DNA from: Patiria pectinifera
Taxonomy: Eukaryota; Echinodermata; Asteroidea; Valvatida; Asterinidae
Direction: 5' to 3'
Assembly (NCBI GenBank): GCA_029964075.1
Contig: CM057149.1
Coordinates: forward strand, 37,406,900-37,470,899
DNA: 64,000 bases
A program made the position numbers and the translations under genes. Under the pieces are notes generated by a model, which searched no databases, was not told the DNA's origin, and worked only from the letters and a program-made list of their open reading frames with translations. Positions 24,043 to 39,000 of the stretch are shown here, piece after piece; the stretch's first letter is position 1, and each line of letters starts with the position of its first letter.

Positions 24043-27000
24043 GTACGGTGGATTTGAGCTGTGAAACTCAACCGTGATGGACCCAACAAGATCCAACAGC
24101 ACAAATTGGCTTTTGGACAGAAAATCTATTCCTGTAGCTGTTGGGTACGGTTGGATTCAGCAGGGTTGTCTGGAAAGATTTCCAAAGTAGTTGGAATTAT
24201 TGAAACAGATGTCACAACGTCACTAAACCGAACCATTAGGCCTGGCTTACTGCACACAATGCGTGTGCCTCACCAATGCCACACTGTGTGTTCAAACTAC
24301 GTGCGTTACGTGCACGTACACCCATACATGTAGGACTTGCGGGGACGCATGTAGGACATTAACCCTAACCACCCCAACTCCATCAAAATCCATCACCCCA
24401 TTTTGGTGGATTATGGGCGACTTGGTCCATAAGGCCTGGGGTAACTAAATATTGATGGAGTATGATGGACTAGGGCCAAATGGCCTGAAGCAGTGCTAGG
24501 GGTATCCGATTGATTAAGCCTAGCTTCCTGTACTGCTATTGTGATGAAAGCCATGTGTAGCAAGTCCATGAATGTCAACCGGTGTGTCAGTGGTGTATTC
24601 CATTATGTCATGTACAGTTTTGTATTAGACGAACAGTGATTGATAGATTTTGATGGAATTGGTCCAGTTCCTAGTAAAAGACGCTAGGGCGTTAGGGTTA
24701 ATGGCTGTGATTGGTCAAAATGCCATTGGGCGGGGCGTAATGAATCAGTCTATTTGATCCTTGACTATGAGCTCCTGAGAGGTCCAGTATGTGGGACACA
24801 TGTAGCGTGATCGATTACTTCCCCACGATTACTTGTGCAAGCTCGACTGCATTCGATTTGACTCTCACGTGACTTCTCCCACTTACTGGAGCCTGCCCCA
24901 AGTAACTGACACACTGAGCCGGTTACTTGGGTAAGTATCTCATAAAGCCATGCTAAAACGTGGCTGTCACGTCCGGCAAGAAGCCAGCAGTGGGAACTTC
25001 AAAAACGCAAATTTGTTTCCAGATAACTCTGGACGATGGGCGGAAATTCAACACATTGTGTCTGAAGCTGTGTGGCTACAGTCAAGTATGTCACCTTCAA
25101 TATAATTATTTTAAAACCAATCTACTGTAAAAAGGGGCTGCGATATTTAACATTTATTATTCATTAGGGCTGCGTACGTCACTCGTACGTCATCAAGTAA
25201 CCCGAGATCGCTTACTCTCACGTTATTGCGCATGTGCAACTTTCCACGATTTAGAGGCACGAGTAAGCACTGGGAAGTAATTGAACACGCTCATAATGTA
25301 CATGCACCTGTTTATGTGCATGGCCGCCATTTAGGGGGTACTTGTAGATGGAATTTTGTCATGACGTCACAATCAAGGCGTCTTGATTTTTGCATCAAAT
25401 TAAGTGGCATTGCAGTAAAAGGATGAGCATGTACAAGTATACATGTAGTGCACAGGCATGGGCTGAATGGCACCTTGCCAAAGTACATGAGGCACATTGT
25501 GTTCATTTTTGTCGACAGACGGCGGCATTAACCCTCCTAGTGGGAAGTTAATAGTTAGAGTAATAGTTAAAACCCTTTAAAACCCTGCAGGTTACTTTCA
25601 GGTAAAGGGATATGGACTGAAAAGTAACTGTGTCACACAGAGAGGCACTTCGCAAAAAAAAACAGCACTGTGGAGAACAGTGATGTGTGACTGAATCTGC
25701 CTGCTTGCCCTGAGCTTCCATTATTTTTTGTATTAATATTTAGGCCTTGTCTCACGCTTGTCCTGTCTGTCTCACGTATTGTTTTGTTTGTCCCTTGGTC
25801 GTATGTTTGTCCATAGGCAAGGGCACAAAAGCGTTCTGCTTAACCTTATACCTAAATGTTGTCATTTGATTTCACACTTTATAATTAATCACTGTGTACG
25901 TAATAATCAAATATTATACTAGTGACTTTTTCTAATGTCTACATGTTTGTACATAATTGTAATGAATGACATCATTGAAATAAATGTTACTACTACAGCT
26001 TAGGTACGTGAACGAATTGTGCAGGGATGTGAGGTGTTAACGATACTCCACAGAAGATTACCTCTAAGGGATTTGAAGTGTTGGTGCTAACTCTATAGGT
26101 GGGTGCGGACATCCGGGAATTTAGCTCCTAGATTTGTGTTCTTGAAACTCAACGGTTCTTGAGTCTGGAGTGCTGAATGCTAACACTTAGTATCCGATGA
26201 AATCTGGTGTGCAAATGAGTAGATGTTTTCATTGGATGACGTCACTCTGCCCCAATCTATGGGAAAAAGTGCTTTTGCAAAACTTGAAGGGATGTAAAGT
26301 GCAGAAGACTAAGCGGGTTCAAATCCCAGGTCAGAAGGGGGTGTGATTAACTCTCTCCCCCTCAATCACAATTTCCGCGATAGCTTCCTTTTTGACAGTG
26401 GGATTGTGTTAAGAATCCCAGAGCTTTTTTCTTGTGTGAATTTTACATTTTATCGATGCTTCAGTGGCCGGACAGTTGACAAGCAAACTCTTGGATGCAT
26501 AAAGTCTGAGTTGTAATGCTTTATTTGTGATAGTTGTGCTGTGTTTCTTCCTTGTGGTCTGGTGTTCAGAAGTTGGGATTTGAGGGTTTCAGTCCAGCTT
26601 TGTAGTTTGGAGATACAAGTGGTTGAATTGGAAGACTCAGGACAGTCACAGTTCCTGGTAGAAATGGCTTTTTCTCTAAAGGCATGAGATTTTTTTTAAG
26701 ACTTTCATCTGAAATCAGACTTTTTCAGTCTGATAAACCAGTATGCCCCTTTGAGATCTTCCATCCCATTTTCAGATTTTTTTTTTTAAATTGGCAATCT
26801 CATCCCTATCTCTACCGAGGAGTAAACAATTCATGTTGACTCAAATTTGGTTGATAGATTAGTCCTGTTTAAGTGTACAGCATTGTGACATTATTCAGGG
26901 GTACACTCCCAAGAGAAATTAGGGTCTTATGAATGCTTCATTGGCTTGATGATCAGGGGTAATAACAGTAGGTTCAGAGGGACCCAAAATGAGACCCGCT

Positions 27001-30000
27001 GAATGAAAATGGAACTTTTGCTCTTAATAGTAGACCATCCTACAGTGGTTTTATATTTAAGCTGTTGAGATGAACAACTCAAAATGATTGTGGATAAGAT
27101 TATATCATTTAGAGTCTACTATCTCAGCTCTTGTTGCAAAGTTCCTATCAAAGAGATTCTTGGCAGCAAGCCAAAAAACAAAAACACTATCAAGAGTGAC
27201 TAGAGTCCGATCCTGTGAAATTTTTTTTTGTAAATACATGTAGTTTTCATTCACTAACCTACAAGTAGTGACAAAGAAAGAGCCTTAAAAACTGATATTT
27301 CCTTGCTTGAAATTGTATTGTCTATTATACACCCGGTCATATTTTTACCAAGTAGAAGATGGCCAGAATCCAGCACAGAGAAAACACTCTGTATCGCCCA
27401 CTACAAATTAGGAGTTTGAGAGCTTCTAACGTAATTAAGAGAATGATTGAAGGTCGTATGTTGCAAGGGTTTTGATCAAGAGTACCTGGATATTATGACG
27501 CCCTTCCCAAATCAAGGAAGGAACAAGCCGTCTGTTGCCTTAAGCACATATCCTTACCCTCAGAGCAAATAACCAGATAGAAAAGAAACTTACAGTAAAT
27601 TTGTTAGTCGCCTGAAACAAATTGTCATTCCCTAGCATCAGTTGTCAGATTTCTCATTCGGTGTGACACAGATTGATGAGCGTTGTATTGAAACATTGTG
27701 CATCAAGCCTCGAGCGTAGGGGGAAGGCGGGGTTGGGGGATTTTTGCTTCTTGTTTTTCAGCTAAAGTACACCCGCTTGATTTGTCATCTTGAATGGATG
27801 GTTGCAGACAATGTTGCAATTAATAATCTGACATGTTTTTTGGTTTTCACATGAGGGCAAGTCTATGGTAACTCCGTTACCTTTGGGTATTCTATCAACT
27901 TTGCACTGTTATTCGATAAAGTCAAAGAATTTAGAGTGGATTTTTCTCACAGAAATTGAGGCGCTAAACTACAAAAATTGCTAACAAAATATACTTCTGT
28001 TGGTTTGGCAGTATTTTTTTTATCAGTCACTCACGTTACACAGAATGGACATGTAATACCTTGCATTTGAAAGTTTCCTCATTCTTTGAGCTGTTGGAAA
28101 AGTCTTTTCAGTGCCCTTACATTAGTAGGGTGAAAGTCATGCTACCATAACAATAATACAAAAAAATTCAATCATGAAATCTCTGCAGGGATATATTTTG
28201 GTAAGTGAAGTTGCAGTTTGTCAACCCATCTTTGGTACAAGACAAAACATATAAGAAAGTTATAACCTTGCACCAAAAAAATTAAGTCTTTTGGCATAAA
28301 ATATTACCCTTTCTCTCAGCCAAAAACCAAAAAACTCACAATAACACATGCTCTTTGCATGAAATTAAAATCCATAATAAAATTTTAAAAAAATGAAATC
28401 CATAATTTTAGGGGCCCCCCTCAATTTTTTGAACAAAAATCACATTTAACCATATCCCATCTGACTGGCACACCACTCAGTTGAAAACATGTTGTTCCTT
28501 TTAATTTGATACCACATATGAGGTTGTGATGATTGTAGTCAGGACTGAAGATTTCATTAAATTGTCCACTTTTCAGCCATGTCCACATTCTCGTGGAAAA
28601 CCCTCAACTTATTATGATATGCATTATCATAATTTTAAAGTTGAACAAAGAAATTGACTGGAGCAGGGTTTGAACCTGCGACCTCTGGATTGCCGTTCCG
28701 GTGCTCTACCAACTGAACAGCCCTATATTCAACAAAAACATTGACAAAATGGGGAACCGCCAACATAAGGCTGGATAGCTCAGTTGGGAGAGGGCCGGAA
28801 TGGCAATCCGGAGGTCGCAGGTTCAAACCCCGCTCCAGTCAATTTCTTTGTTCAACTTCTGTAGTATAGCTTTGGTACATATTCCTGGTTGCAGCGATGT
28901 CAAGTCTTCACATTGTTTTAGGGTCGTACATCGGAACCAGGTACTCGGGGACCTGACCGCAAATGTCAGGAACCGGTTCCAGATTATGGGATCGGGTACT
29001 CGTAACCAACTTTGCATATTGCTTAGTAACTTCTCAAACAATGAAAAAGGAAGGTTTTAAACAAATGTCATTTGTGAAAAATTGTCAAAATGAAAACCAG
29101 GCTAAACGGAAAAACAAAACAGATTTGCAAAAATGTGTCAGGTGAAAAAAAAACAGGGTTTTCCCAACATTTTCTCCATAAATGTTAGACATTTAAGGAA
29201 ACCCAGGCCTTTGAAGAGCACAGCTTGAAGCCTGAAATCTGTAAGAATGCTGCCCTCTGTTGGTCGAAAGTAATGCTTTCATTATTGAACCAAAAAGTCC
29301 AACAAATCATCTTTTGTCGCTTGGCATGTTTGAAAGTAGGATAGCAAATTGAACCTAACCATACTTAATCTAACTCGCCTGGCTTCACAAGACAGGCGAG
29401 CTATTTTGATGAAAACTGACACAGGATGATTAATTTATGTCGTCTGCAAAACGTAACAGCGAGATGACTTGCAGTTTAAGGACACGTATTTCCAGTCCAA
29501 ACAAAACAATCTGCAAACGATAGAAAATGCCCTGAAATAAATTAATTGCAAGAGTCAACATGTTTTGCACAAATTCTTCAATCAACACAGGCACACTGAT
29601 GTAAGCAGTGTACAGAGAGAAATGCTGCTCCTTTTACATGAATGCTGCCCTCTTGTGGCCCATCATAGCCAACTTGCCATGGTGATAGTTCTCATAACTT
29701 TTATCCAATCTACATTATATAGGGAAGTATATGAACTTTAAGAACAAAAACAAAGAGAAAATCTGTCAGTTTGTCTTTCTGAGAAGCAGTGACATTAAGT
29801 CTGTGAAAAAATAGTAATTAAAGCTTTTATAAATGATTTCAAACATTTTACAGGTTCCTTATAATGATTGCATACAAATGCATGTAACATTTTGTAAGAT
29901 AACATTTTTAAACAGCATGGTGTGTTTACCTCTCAATTCTAGTGAGCATGGTTCGAATCTCACTTGGTGCACAATGTAAAATTGGGGGTCATAGCCTCCT

Positions 30001-33000
30001 TTTGATCATGTGGGTGTTACATCACAATTATCCTTCACTGATGTTAAACTGAAAGATTTCTTGGTTATCCCTTGTAAGATGATGAAACTCTGTGGGCTCA
30101 CTTTCAGTGGCTGAGCAAAAAGAAAGCATTTCGTGATTCAAACCCCCTCCTCAGGATAACCCCATCTTTCCACCCCCTCCCATGAGTAAATCTGATTTGT
30201 TAGGCATTGGCTTACTATAGGGCTGTCCAGAATATACCGACTATTCAAATATTCGATCATGAACCGAATATTCGAATAATTTTTTGCCGGTTTGAATAAT
30301 CGAAAAGAAAAAAACTATGCACGTGCACACACAACTGTGGTGTCGTTTTAATCGTTAAGTTGCATTTTTTATTGTCAAATGCCACTTTTTTGTTGACAGA
30401 TTTTTTTGGGGCGACACCTATTTATTGGTCCTATTCTTTTAACTGGGTGAAGTCTGGGACACTGAGACAGTAGGCCTACTTACTGCAAAACACTCCAATG
30501 GCCCATAATAACCATCGCCGCATGCAAAGTTTAACTGGCGCGCTTTGTATGCAACTTTTGACCAGCGAGAAAGGCAGCTGCAGCTGGCTTGTGTAAAACT
30601 TGATCGGCGAGTTGCGAGTATTCAAATATTTGGTCAAATGCAGTTTCGAATAATCAAATACTAAATTATTCGAAAAGGGTCAGCCCTAGCTTATTGTACA
30701 AATAGGTGCAGTAAAATATCTCAACAATGTCAAGGTTTGTCCAGTGCATGATTTTCCATATTGCCCGAGAAAACGAACAAACCTGTATCATTTGTAAAAA
30801 TTTTCATTAAACAAAACTTCTTTAATTAAATTGTGAAATAGCTTTAAAAAAATGGAAGTGAACTGTTCAGGTATTACATGTAACTGCTATCAAATCAGTT
30901 TAAAGGTAATATCCCTTTATGTAAAAGTTGCAAGATTTGTATACAAGTTGCAAGATTTCTCCAACTTTGGCAGCTTGCAGTCAACTGCCACCACAATGTT
31001 ATTTACCCTAAAACCCTTTTTTAAACCTCCATTCGATGACACTAAAATCTCCGAACTTGAGTTTTGCAACTTAAACTCTAATTTTGTGATAATACCCTAG
31101 GTCACATTTTTTCCTTTGTGTTTAAGCTAGGTGTCTTTGACCTTCTTGTAGCTTAAGGCCCATGGCAAGTTATTTGTCGTCTTGTCTTTGTTTCTAATCC
31201 TCTGGGGCTTAGTACGCACGTCAGGCAGGTGTTGTTGATAACGCAGATGACAAGACAATGGCGGCCCCTGACCAAGCGAGTTTCTCGTTCATGGTACCTC
31301 GCAAAACATGAGTGACTCAGTGATACTTGTTGTGTACAGGGTACCTTCAGCTACTGCTATTTTGACTTGATTTAGATTTTTGTCTGCTTCTTTTGCGTGT
31401 CTTTTCATGATGTGTGGACAGAGCCGTTTATTGGCAGCATTGCAAGGAAATTGATGTTTGCTGTGTGTGCCGTCAGTTGTTAAATTGTTAAACATTTCTC
31501 TCTTCTCCCCTCCCGCCCCCCAGGAGTAAATGGGTACCTGTGAGGGTAGCAGGGGCGGATCCAGGATTATTTGCAAAAGGGGGGTTTTCATCAACAAATC
31601 AATGCTGAAATGTAGACAGGTTTTTTTTCTCAGGACACTTTGCCTCTGTAAAATCAATAGGGGGAGGGAGGGAGCTCGGCTTGTACCATACTTTCAATGG
31701 GAGCGCTGTTCAAATTAGAGGATCATGAACACATACTTCCGTACCCAAGCTGGCTCAGTCCAAATGTTGTGCACAGGCGTAAATTATTACAGGTATAATT
31801 GTCATAATTTGTGTGTGTGTGGGGGTTCACATTATTTTTAATATATTTCTATGAACACAAAACATTGAATCAGAGATGGGGGGGGGGGGGTTGCGACCCC
31901 CAAAACCCCCCTCTGGATCCGCGCCTGTGCAGAGATGGTTATTTTGACTGATTTTAGCTACTTTGCACCAAAATGGCAGCATCGAGCTGTGTACTCCCCA
32001 GGGAGCTGAGATAGACTTTGAATTGATTCAATGGCCCAATGAGCAGGGTAATAATGATGTAACGCTTCGAGCACAAATGCTGGTCTATATCTGCATTTCT
32101 TAAAAAACTGCATTATTATGTTGTGTTGGCCATTTTGGCGCAGTAGCCACCCCCCCCCCCCTTTTTTTTGGCCATTTTACTTGTGGGCTCAAGTTCACAT
32201 GTTTTTCTCCCACAATTCATTACTTTTTTCTTGCAGATTCAATTCAACATTGATCATCTGTGCTATGTGCTCTTCTCGCATTGCTTACTGATCTTAGCTG
32301 TGAAATTTGTAAACTATCACATTTTGCAAGAGACACCAATAATAGGCCTATTACTTGAAACTTTAGGTGTTAGTGTTACATATTTTTTTTTTGGGGGGGG
32401 GTATTTTTTTTGGGGGGGGAGGAAAGGGTGGGTGGTTAATTAAAATCTTTTTGTTCTCTGTAAATTTGTAAGTGTACGGTAGCAACACTGTGACATTGAC
32501 CTTTGGAAAAATAATTTCCGTAAAAATTCCCGGCAGTTAATTTGACATGCAGCCTGCTTGACGTCAAAGCTTGTCTTTATTGTGATGTGTATATATGACA
32601 TCCTTCCTGCCATAAATTCTCTGTGATTAATTTACTTCTACTCCACCTGGTTAGTATTGCCCGGATATTGCTATTATCTTGGTCCCTGTTTTGGGCTTCA
32701 AAAGATTAACCGCAACCTTTATTTGTGAACCTGCATCTATCCATCCAGTGCCTTCTCTGATGCGAAAGTTGGTCGCTGTGGATCGCCATGATGCTCTGTC
32801 TCTGGCCCGTTTTAATCAATCTTTCACCGAGAGATTGGTCCATACTCTGATTCCATCAGTCTGCTTTCTCCTCTGTCTCCTCAAAATGTGCAAAAATGTT
32901 TGAAAGGGAATGCGATAGCACATGTGGACAATACCCCCCCCCCCCCCCGGCCCTCCACTAAAACAGGACCCTCAGAAAATCTATCACCGTGTTCCCACTT

Positions 33001-36000
33001 GAATTGGAAAAAGGTGGATCAAGATCCGGCATTTTGGTGTGATCGTTATCTTACCGCAACGAAACCGCAAGACGCGTTCCCACTTATGCTTGATCCACCT
33101 TTTCGTACGGAAATGTTGGGTCCGAAAGGTCACCGAGTTCGGAATTACGCGCGCTCTGTGGGAGTGCCATTGTTGCATGGTTGCATGCTAGGCCAGGATG
33201 GGTCAGTTTTCAAACAGCACTATCAGAATTTACAGACAAAAATTACGCGAATTCACCAACATAAATCACGGATCCGTAGAGGATCCGTGCGTGCATAAAT
33301 TAACAGGTGAAATCCAACAGAGCCGCTCATTGTGTGACATCACGGCAGAAACCAATGCATCGATAAGGGATTTCCTGGTTCTGAAGCTTCTCATTGGTTA
33401 GAAACGGTCACATGATGTACTACGACATCATTTTCCAATTTTCTATAATCAATACTTCAGATTTGTCACCTCCGTACGTACCGCGTTATCGGCACTATTC
33501 TCATCGCATACTCGTAAGCTTTTCCATGATTCTGTGCCAAAGTGAAGTCTTTTGGTGAGTGCGGACTCAGAGTCATTTATGGATGGAAAAATAAGTAAAA
33601 TTTCAGGAATGAAAAAGGTTAAGTAATGGACGAACACGCAACAAAAATAATAGTGTAGTTTTAGGACACCACGTGCGCTTTTGCATGCGCGGTGCTAGCC
33701 CGTAGTTCAGCGGTTGTTTATTGTGCATGTTGAATACGCTGGAAATGTTCACATGAGCTACACGCCTGAAAACGTGTTTCTTCGTTCATGAGACCGCAAC
33801 ATTTTCGCGCCACTCGTGCACCGGGCGGATGTTAACAGGTCAAATTGCCGGATCAGATCCACCTTTTGCGTTCCCATCTGATCGTGATCCGGCAATTGCC
33901 GGATCTGATCCACCAATTGGGGGATCTGTATCCTGGTCCAGAGGTGGATCAGAAAAGGTGGATCTGATCCTGATCCACCTTATAACGGTTAGCGTTCCCA
34001 CTACACACAATTGCCGGATCTGATCCACCAATTGGGGGATCTGATCCGGCAATTTGGCAAAAGGTGGATCAGATCCCCCAATTGGTGGATCAAGTGGGAA
34101 CGGGGTCTATGCCTTTTAGTATTCTACATCGAAGTTCACACCTAAAGAATTAGTGTCAAGTCATCTAGTAAGTACCTTAATCCTTAGCAACACGCAGTTG
34201 GTGTCGGCTGCCCTGCCCCGAGGAGTGTTTATGGAAATTGATTAAGCTTCACACGTCTGCAATGATTAATCACCTCGCTAACTATGTGTTATCATTTAGT
34301 TTGTGGGAAACCAGCCCCTCCCTCATTTCCTTCTTTTAAATATCTTACAGAAGCTGGTGTTTGGTGACTTTGCAGTTTGACGTAAAAAAAAAAGACCATT
34401 CATCAGACGGCAACATTTTCCACACCTGAAATGTGTTCTTTTTGCAAAATTGCCACAGCTGAAACCTGTTCAACTTTTACAAATTTGTGGTGTCGCATGC
34501 CGTAACAACACTAATTTGTGTTACAGTGTACTAGTGCACCAAGCATAAAGCTGGCTTTAAAGGTAGAGTATCGGTGTATCATTTGCAGCTATCCAAAAAG
34601 TAACTGACAAAAACTTGTTGTTGAAAAGCTTACTTGGTGTAAAGATGGCAATGGTATGAAGCCCGGGAAGGGACAGGGTGGATTTTTTTTTGTAATTTGC
34701 TAATTCGTTCCCACGAATTACTAATTCGTTCGCACGAATTGCTAATTCGTTTGCAAGAATTGCTATTTCGTTCGCACAAATTGCTATTTCGTTCGCACGA
34801 ATTGGTAACTCGTTCGCATGAATTGCTATTTCGTTCCCACGAATTGCTAATTCATTCCCACGAATTGCTAATTCGTTCCCACAAATTGTTAATTCGTTCC
34901 CATGAATTACCAACTCGTTCCCACGAATTACTGACGCGTTCCCGGATGCGCGAGTAAGCAATTCGTTCCCACGAATTAGGAAATCGTGCGAACGAAATAG
35001 CAATTCGTGGGAACGAATTAACAATTCGTGCGAACGAAATAGCAATTCGTGCGAACGAAATAGCAATTCGAGCAAACGAAATAGCAATTCGTGCGAATGA
35101 GTTAGCAATTCGTGCGAACGAATTAGTAATTCGTGGGATCGAGTTAGCAATTCGTGGGAACGAATTAGCAAATTACAAAAAAAAAAAAATTCCATCCTGT
35201 CCCTTCCTGGGCTTCATACAATGGCAATAATCTCCCTGTGAAATAATTCTTTCTGGCATGCTGGCATTTTGAAGAAACCAATAAAAGGTCATTTCCAAAG
35301 ATGGGTCAAGTGACGGAAATTTCCGTTAGTAGTTGGATTGTAATTCGGCGAATCTGTAAATGGTTGCACGCAAGCATTGACATGACGCACACGCGCACGC
35401 AGTTGCTATTATTCAACGGTTCAGTGCGTGACATCAAGTAGCTGCAATTGGCTGAATGAGAACATGTCCCGGACGCTGATTTTGGGCGCAATTCAAAACA
35501 TGACCCGGCAACTTTTGAATTGAAATCGAGATCCTAGAATATTGTTTTCTCGGAATATTACAGCATTCACAGAGCTAAACTTCATCAGGTTAGTTGTTAA
35601 GCACTTTCACTGCTTCAAACGAAAAAATGCACAAATGACAAATGATCTACATGTACCCTACCTTTAATAATAGTGGTAGGCATACGTTACCGTACAAGAA
35701 AAGCCCTTCTCATTCTGTTTCGCACTCAGTTGCAAAGAGCCTACAAAACTGCACATGTACTTTAAGACAAAAATCTGGGACAGTCCTCATATTTTCATTA
35801 CATGAAGTTACTAGAAAAAAGACTAACCCCTATACACAGCTGGGGAATTATTTTCAAGCATGTTGCTCAATCATTCAGGATGTTAGTTAGTTAGTTGTCT
35901 TAGGCTGCCTCACGGCAGTACAGAGGAAACTGTCACAATTTCCTTATTGATGTCAAGGATGTAAACCCTATCTTCACTCCACGTGCAATTTTGCTAGGAA

Positions 36001-39000
36001 ATTAAAAAAAAACCGTACTCTGTAGGAACCAGGTTGCACATTTTTGGCGCTTCAACATTTTGAGGGATTTAATTAAGCCCTGTGTACAGTAATAGTAGCC
36101 TGACTCTACCTTCCTCAATGGACTTCATGCATGAAAAATAGATGGTGTTTTCCGACCACTATCGAGAGCTTTGTGGGGACATATGGTGTATGGGTTTCTG
36201 GTTTGTGCACCTATGGCGCGAAGTACGCATGACAAATGTTTATTCTGAATGTGTGCAAACTTGTAGTGTCTTCGTGTGAGCGTCAGGCGCCGTCAGCAAT
36301 GTGTTTAAATGGTGTCTCCCCCGTGGTCTCCCCCAACGGTCGCCCCCAACTCTCCCTTTGCAACCGTTGAGGGGGTACTTGTGCACGGAGCCCATCCTTC
36401 AAAACCTGATCTTGAGGGGTATGATTTTAGTTGATGAAACCATCTCAGACAGCTTTCTTAACTTTGTGCTGGACAGCCTCATGGCACTATAAAGCTGAGA
36501 TAACACGAACCTCTTATGCCACGCATACAAAACAGACAGGTATAACTGTGGAACAAGCTCTTCTTTATTCTGAAATCAGTTACAGAAAAAAAAAATCTAC
36601 AGGTAACACCCAGCCACTTTTGTCAGTTATTTTATCAAATAATTTTTCTAAAATATTAAAATTAGGGTCTTGCTCGTCATTGATGTACACTCAGTAATCC
36701 TAAATTACTTCGGTTATGAGAAACACAAGACCCAAGAATTACATTTTTATTCTCCCACAACAAAAATTTAATCCAAATTCATGTCTAGAAGTGTATCTGG
36801 ACACCAGGCTAGTTTTTCTTTTCAGCTGGCCCCCACCATTTTCTTTCCAGGGTCTGGCCACGACCGGCTTGCCTTGATGCCCCCCTCTAAATCGCACTTC
36901 CTGTTTGAAACTTGTAGTTGGTGATGAGTCATGCCGGCGGTTTGCATCAGCTGATTTCAAGGCTGCTAGCACGCTTCATGTATGCCTGTCAGAAAAGAAT
37001 CTTAGGAGAGCTTGAAAAGTTCACTGTCAACATTTTTAGAAATTTACTTCAAATATCGCTGATGTCACAGTTGTGGTGATCTTATTCGATGTTACCAGTT
37101 TGTGATCTTATTCTTGTTTGGTTTTTCAGGAGATGGAATCGTTTTTAAATTGGAGTACGGTTTCTTGATATTTTGAAAAATAATTTCCTGTCAAAAAGAT
37201 ACCTCTCTGCAGCCGTGGAACATTTATGATAGCCTTTTTGCATTTGAAATAACCTTAACTTCATTAAAAATGTATCAACATCCACACACAGGTTTTGCCC
37301 AGTTTGACGTAATTTTCTTCTCTTACTCACATCCCCTATTTGGACCTGAAAATTCTTATGTCATTTTAGTCTAGATCTAGTCAACAGCAAAAACGTTCAT
37401 CATGTGAGGAAACATTTGTACATTTACACGTACATGTACTTTACAGTAGGTCAGTACAGTCAATTATGGCTGTCTTACAAGAACATCTTTTTAAAAATTA
37501 CTTAGAGGAAAGTGCATGTAAGTTTTTTTAATTTCTGATTTCCCATTGCATTCATTTTTGTCCGATTTGTCATCCTTATTCTTTCTAATATCGAATTTCT
37601 ATAAATATGAGACATTTCCTAATTGACACATCCTTTTCATATGCACGTGGATTCTGGGCGGACACACCCAAGCAAGCCTGTGATTCTTTTAATCCATTTT
37701 TCTGTTAGCATGGAATATACAGTGCGTATATAAATTCGGTGGAAGGAAACTCGGTACTAAAAAAAGTCAACAAAAGTGCTGTCAAATGAGTATTCTTGAT
37801 TTCTGGAAATTTTAATCTTAATGTGACCCAGTGCGAAATTACAATTTATTTTTGGAATTTTGATGAATGTGACAGTTATTAATAAAGTAACTCAGTTTGA
37901 AACCCTATGCTTTTATACACTGATTAAAAAAAAATGCATTGAAGTTTTAAATATTATATTCCTTCATAAAAACCAAAGGGAAATCAAGCAAGAGTTATAA
38001 ATTCTGCATGTGCATTATTAGCATATCAAAAAGATATACATCAACTTCAAACAATTTGCAGTTAATTCTAAAATTCCAGTGCCCAACTTTTCCCCCCTGT
38101 TTCGGAACTAATTGAATACAAATACATGTAGACTTGAAATGGTTGGCACTATACATGAGATGGAGTGTCCATGCAACCTATCTTGGGCTGTAATCTGTAA
38201 TGACATGCAGGCAGCCCCCCTTGTAATGGGCAAGAGTGTTACACCCACTACCGGCACATAAATCCTGACCGGCTAATGAGCAATGATTGAATAATTCAAG
38301 ACATGGGAGGCCTCCGTGTCAGGTGTGCATCGATAAGGAGAGGTACATGTACCAACGTGGGGTCGTTAGGTCACCAAGCAGTGGCCTAGTTATGGGGGGG
38401 GGGGTGCTCTTGCCCCCTCCCCCACCCCCCCCCCCCTAGCAGATGTCCGTGTTGCCCCTGTGCTCTTTGTCAACTTTTGGACAAGCGCTGGTGCATGCAA
38501 AACTCGATCGGTGGCCAGTCCAGGCTGGCGCATGTAAATCTTCATCAGCCCATTTCAAATATTTGATCAAGTCCTAGTTAGAATAATTGAATATTTATTT
38601 ATTCAAAAATGCACAGTCTGCATCTATGAGCTCTCATTGGATAGACACAGCTTATACTTCTGTGTACAAATGGTGTGTTCTCGAAGGATGCATTGATTGT
38701 GTCAGTAAGCTACCCACAATGCTTAGCATTTCCTTCACAAAATGTAAGAAAGATGTGAAATGTTTTTTAATACTTTGAAATGGCAAAGAAAGTCGAGGCT
38801 GTTCTTGTGATTGGAAAATGTTTGTCTTTCTATGATTTTGCTTGTATCGCTGCCAGTATAATCTTTGGGTATTGAACACCAGAAGGTTTACTTATGATGC
38901 AAGCCGTTTCCATGCCAATGCAAATCACTGCACATTGATGATGCAGTACTGCGTGGCTGGCCATCCGCACTATCATCATTACATATCATTCACTCAGACT

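Noticed and set aside
24359..24370. telomere-like TTAACCCTAACC
   Set aside because: A single unit forming the TTAA junction and end of a MITE, not a telomeric array.
28769..28841. functional tRNA-Ala gene
   Set aside because: D-stem and T-stem mismatches, absence of the G3-U70 identity pair, an unusual GGC anticodon, and repeated SINE-like copies in the window.
29925..29975. tRNA-like B box (GGTTCGAATCT)
   Set aside because: No matching A box or foldable stems upstream; not enough for a feature.
34557..35195. 212-codon minus-strand ORF with SHELLIR heptads (and an 86-codon plus-strand partner)
   Set aside because: Produced by the 21-bp period of the foldback palindromes; similar open frames appear on both strands and no protein constraint is visible.
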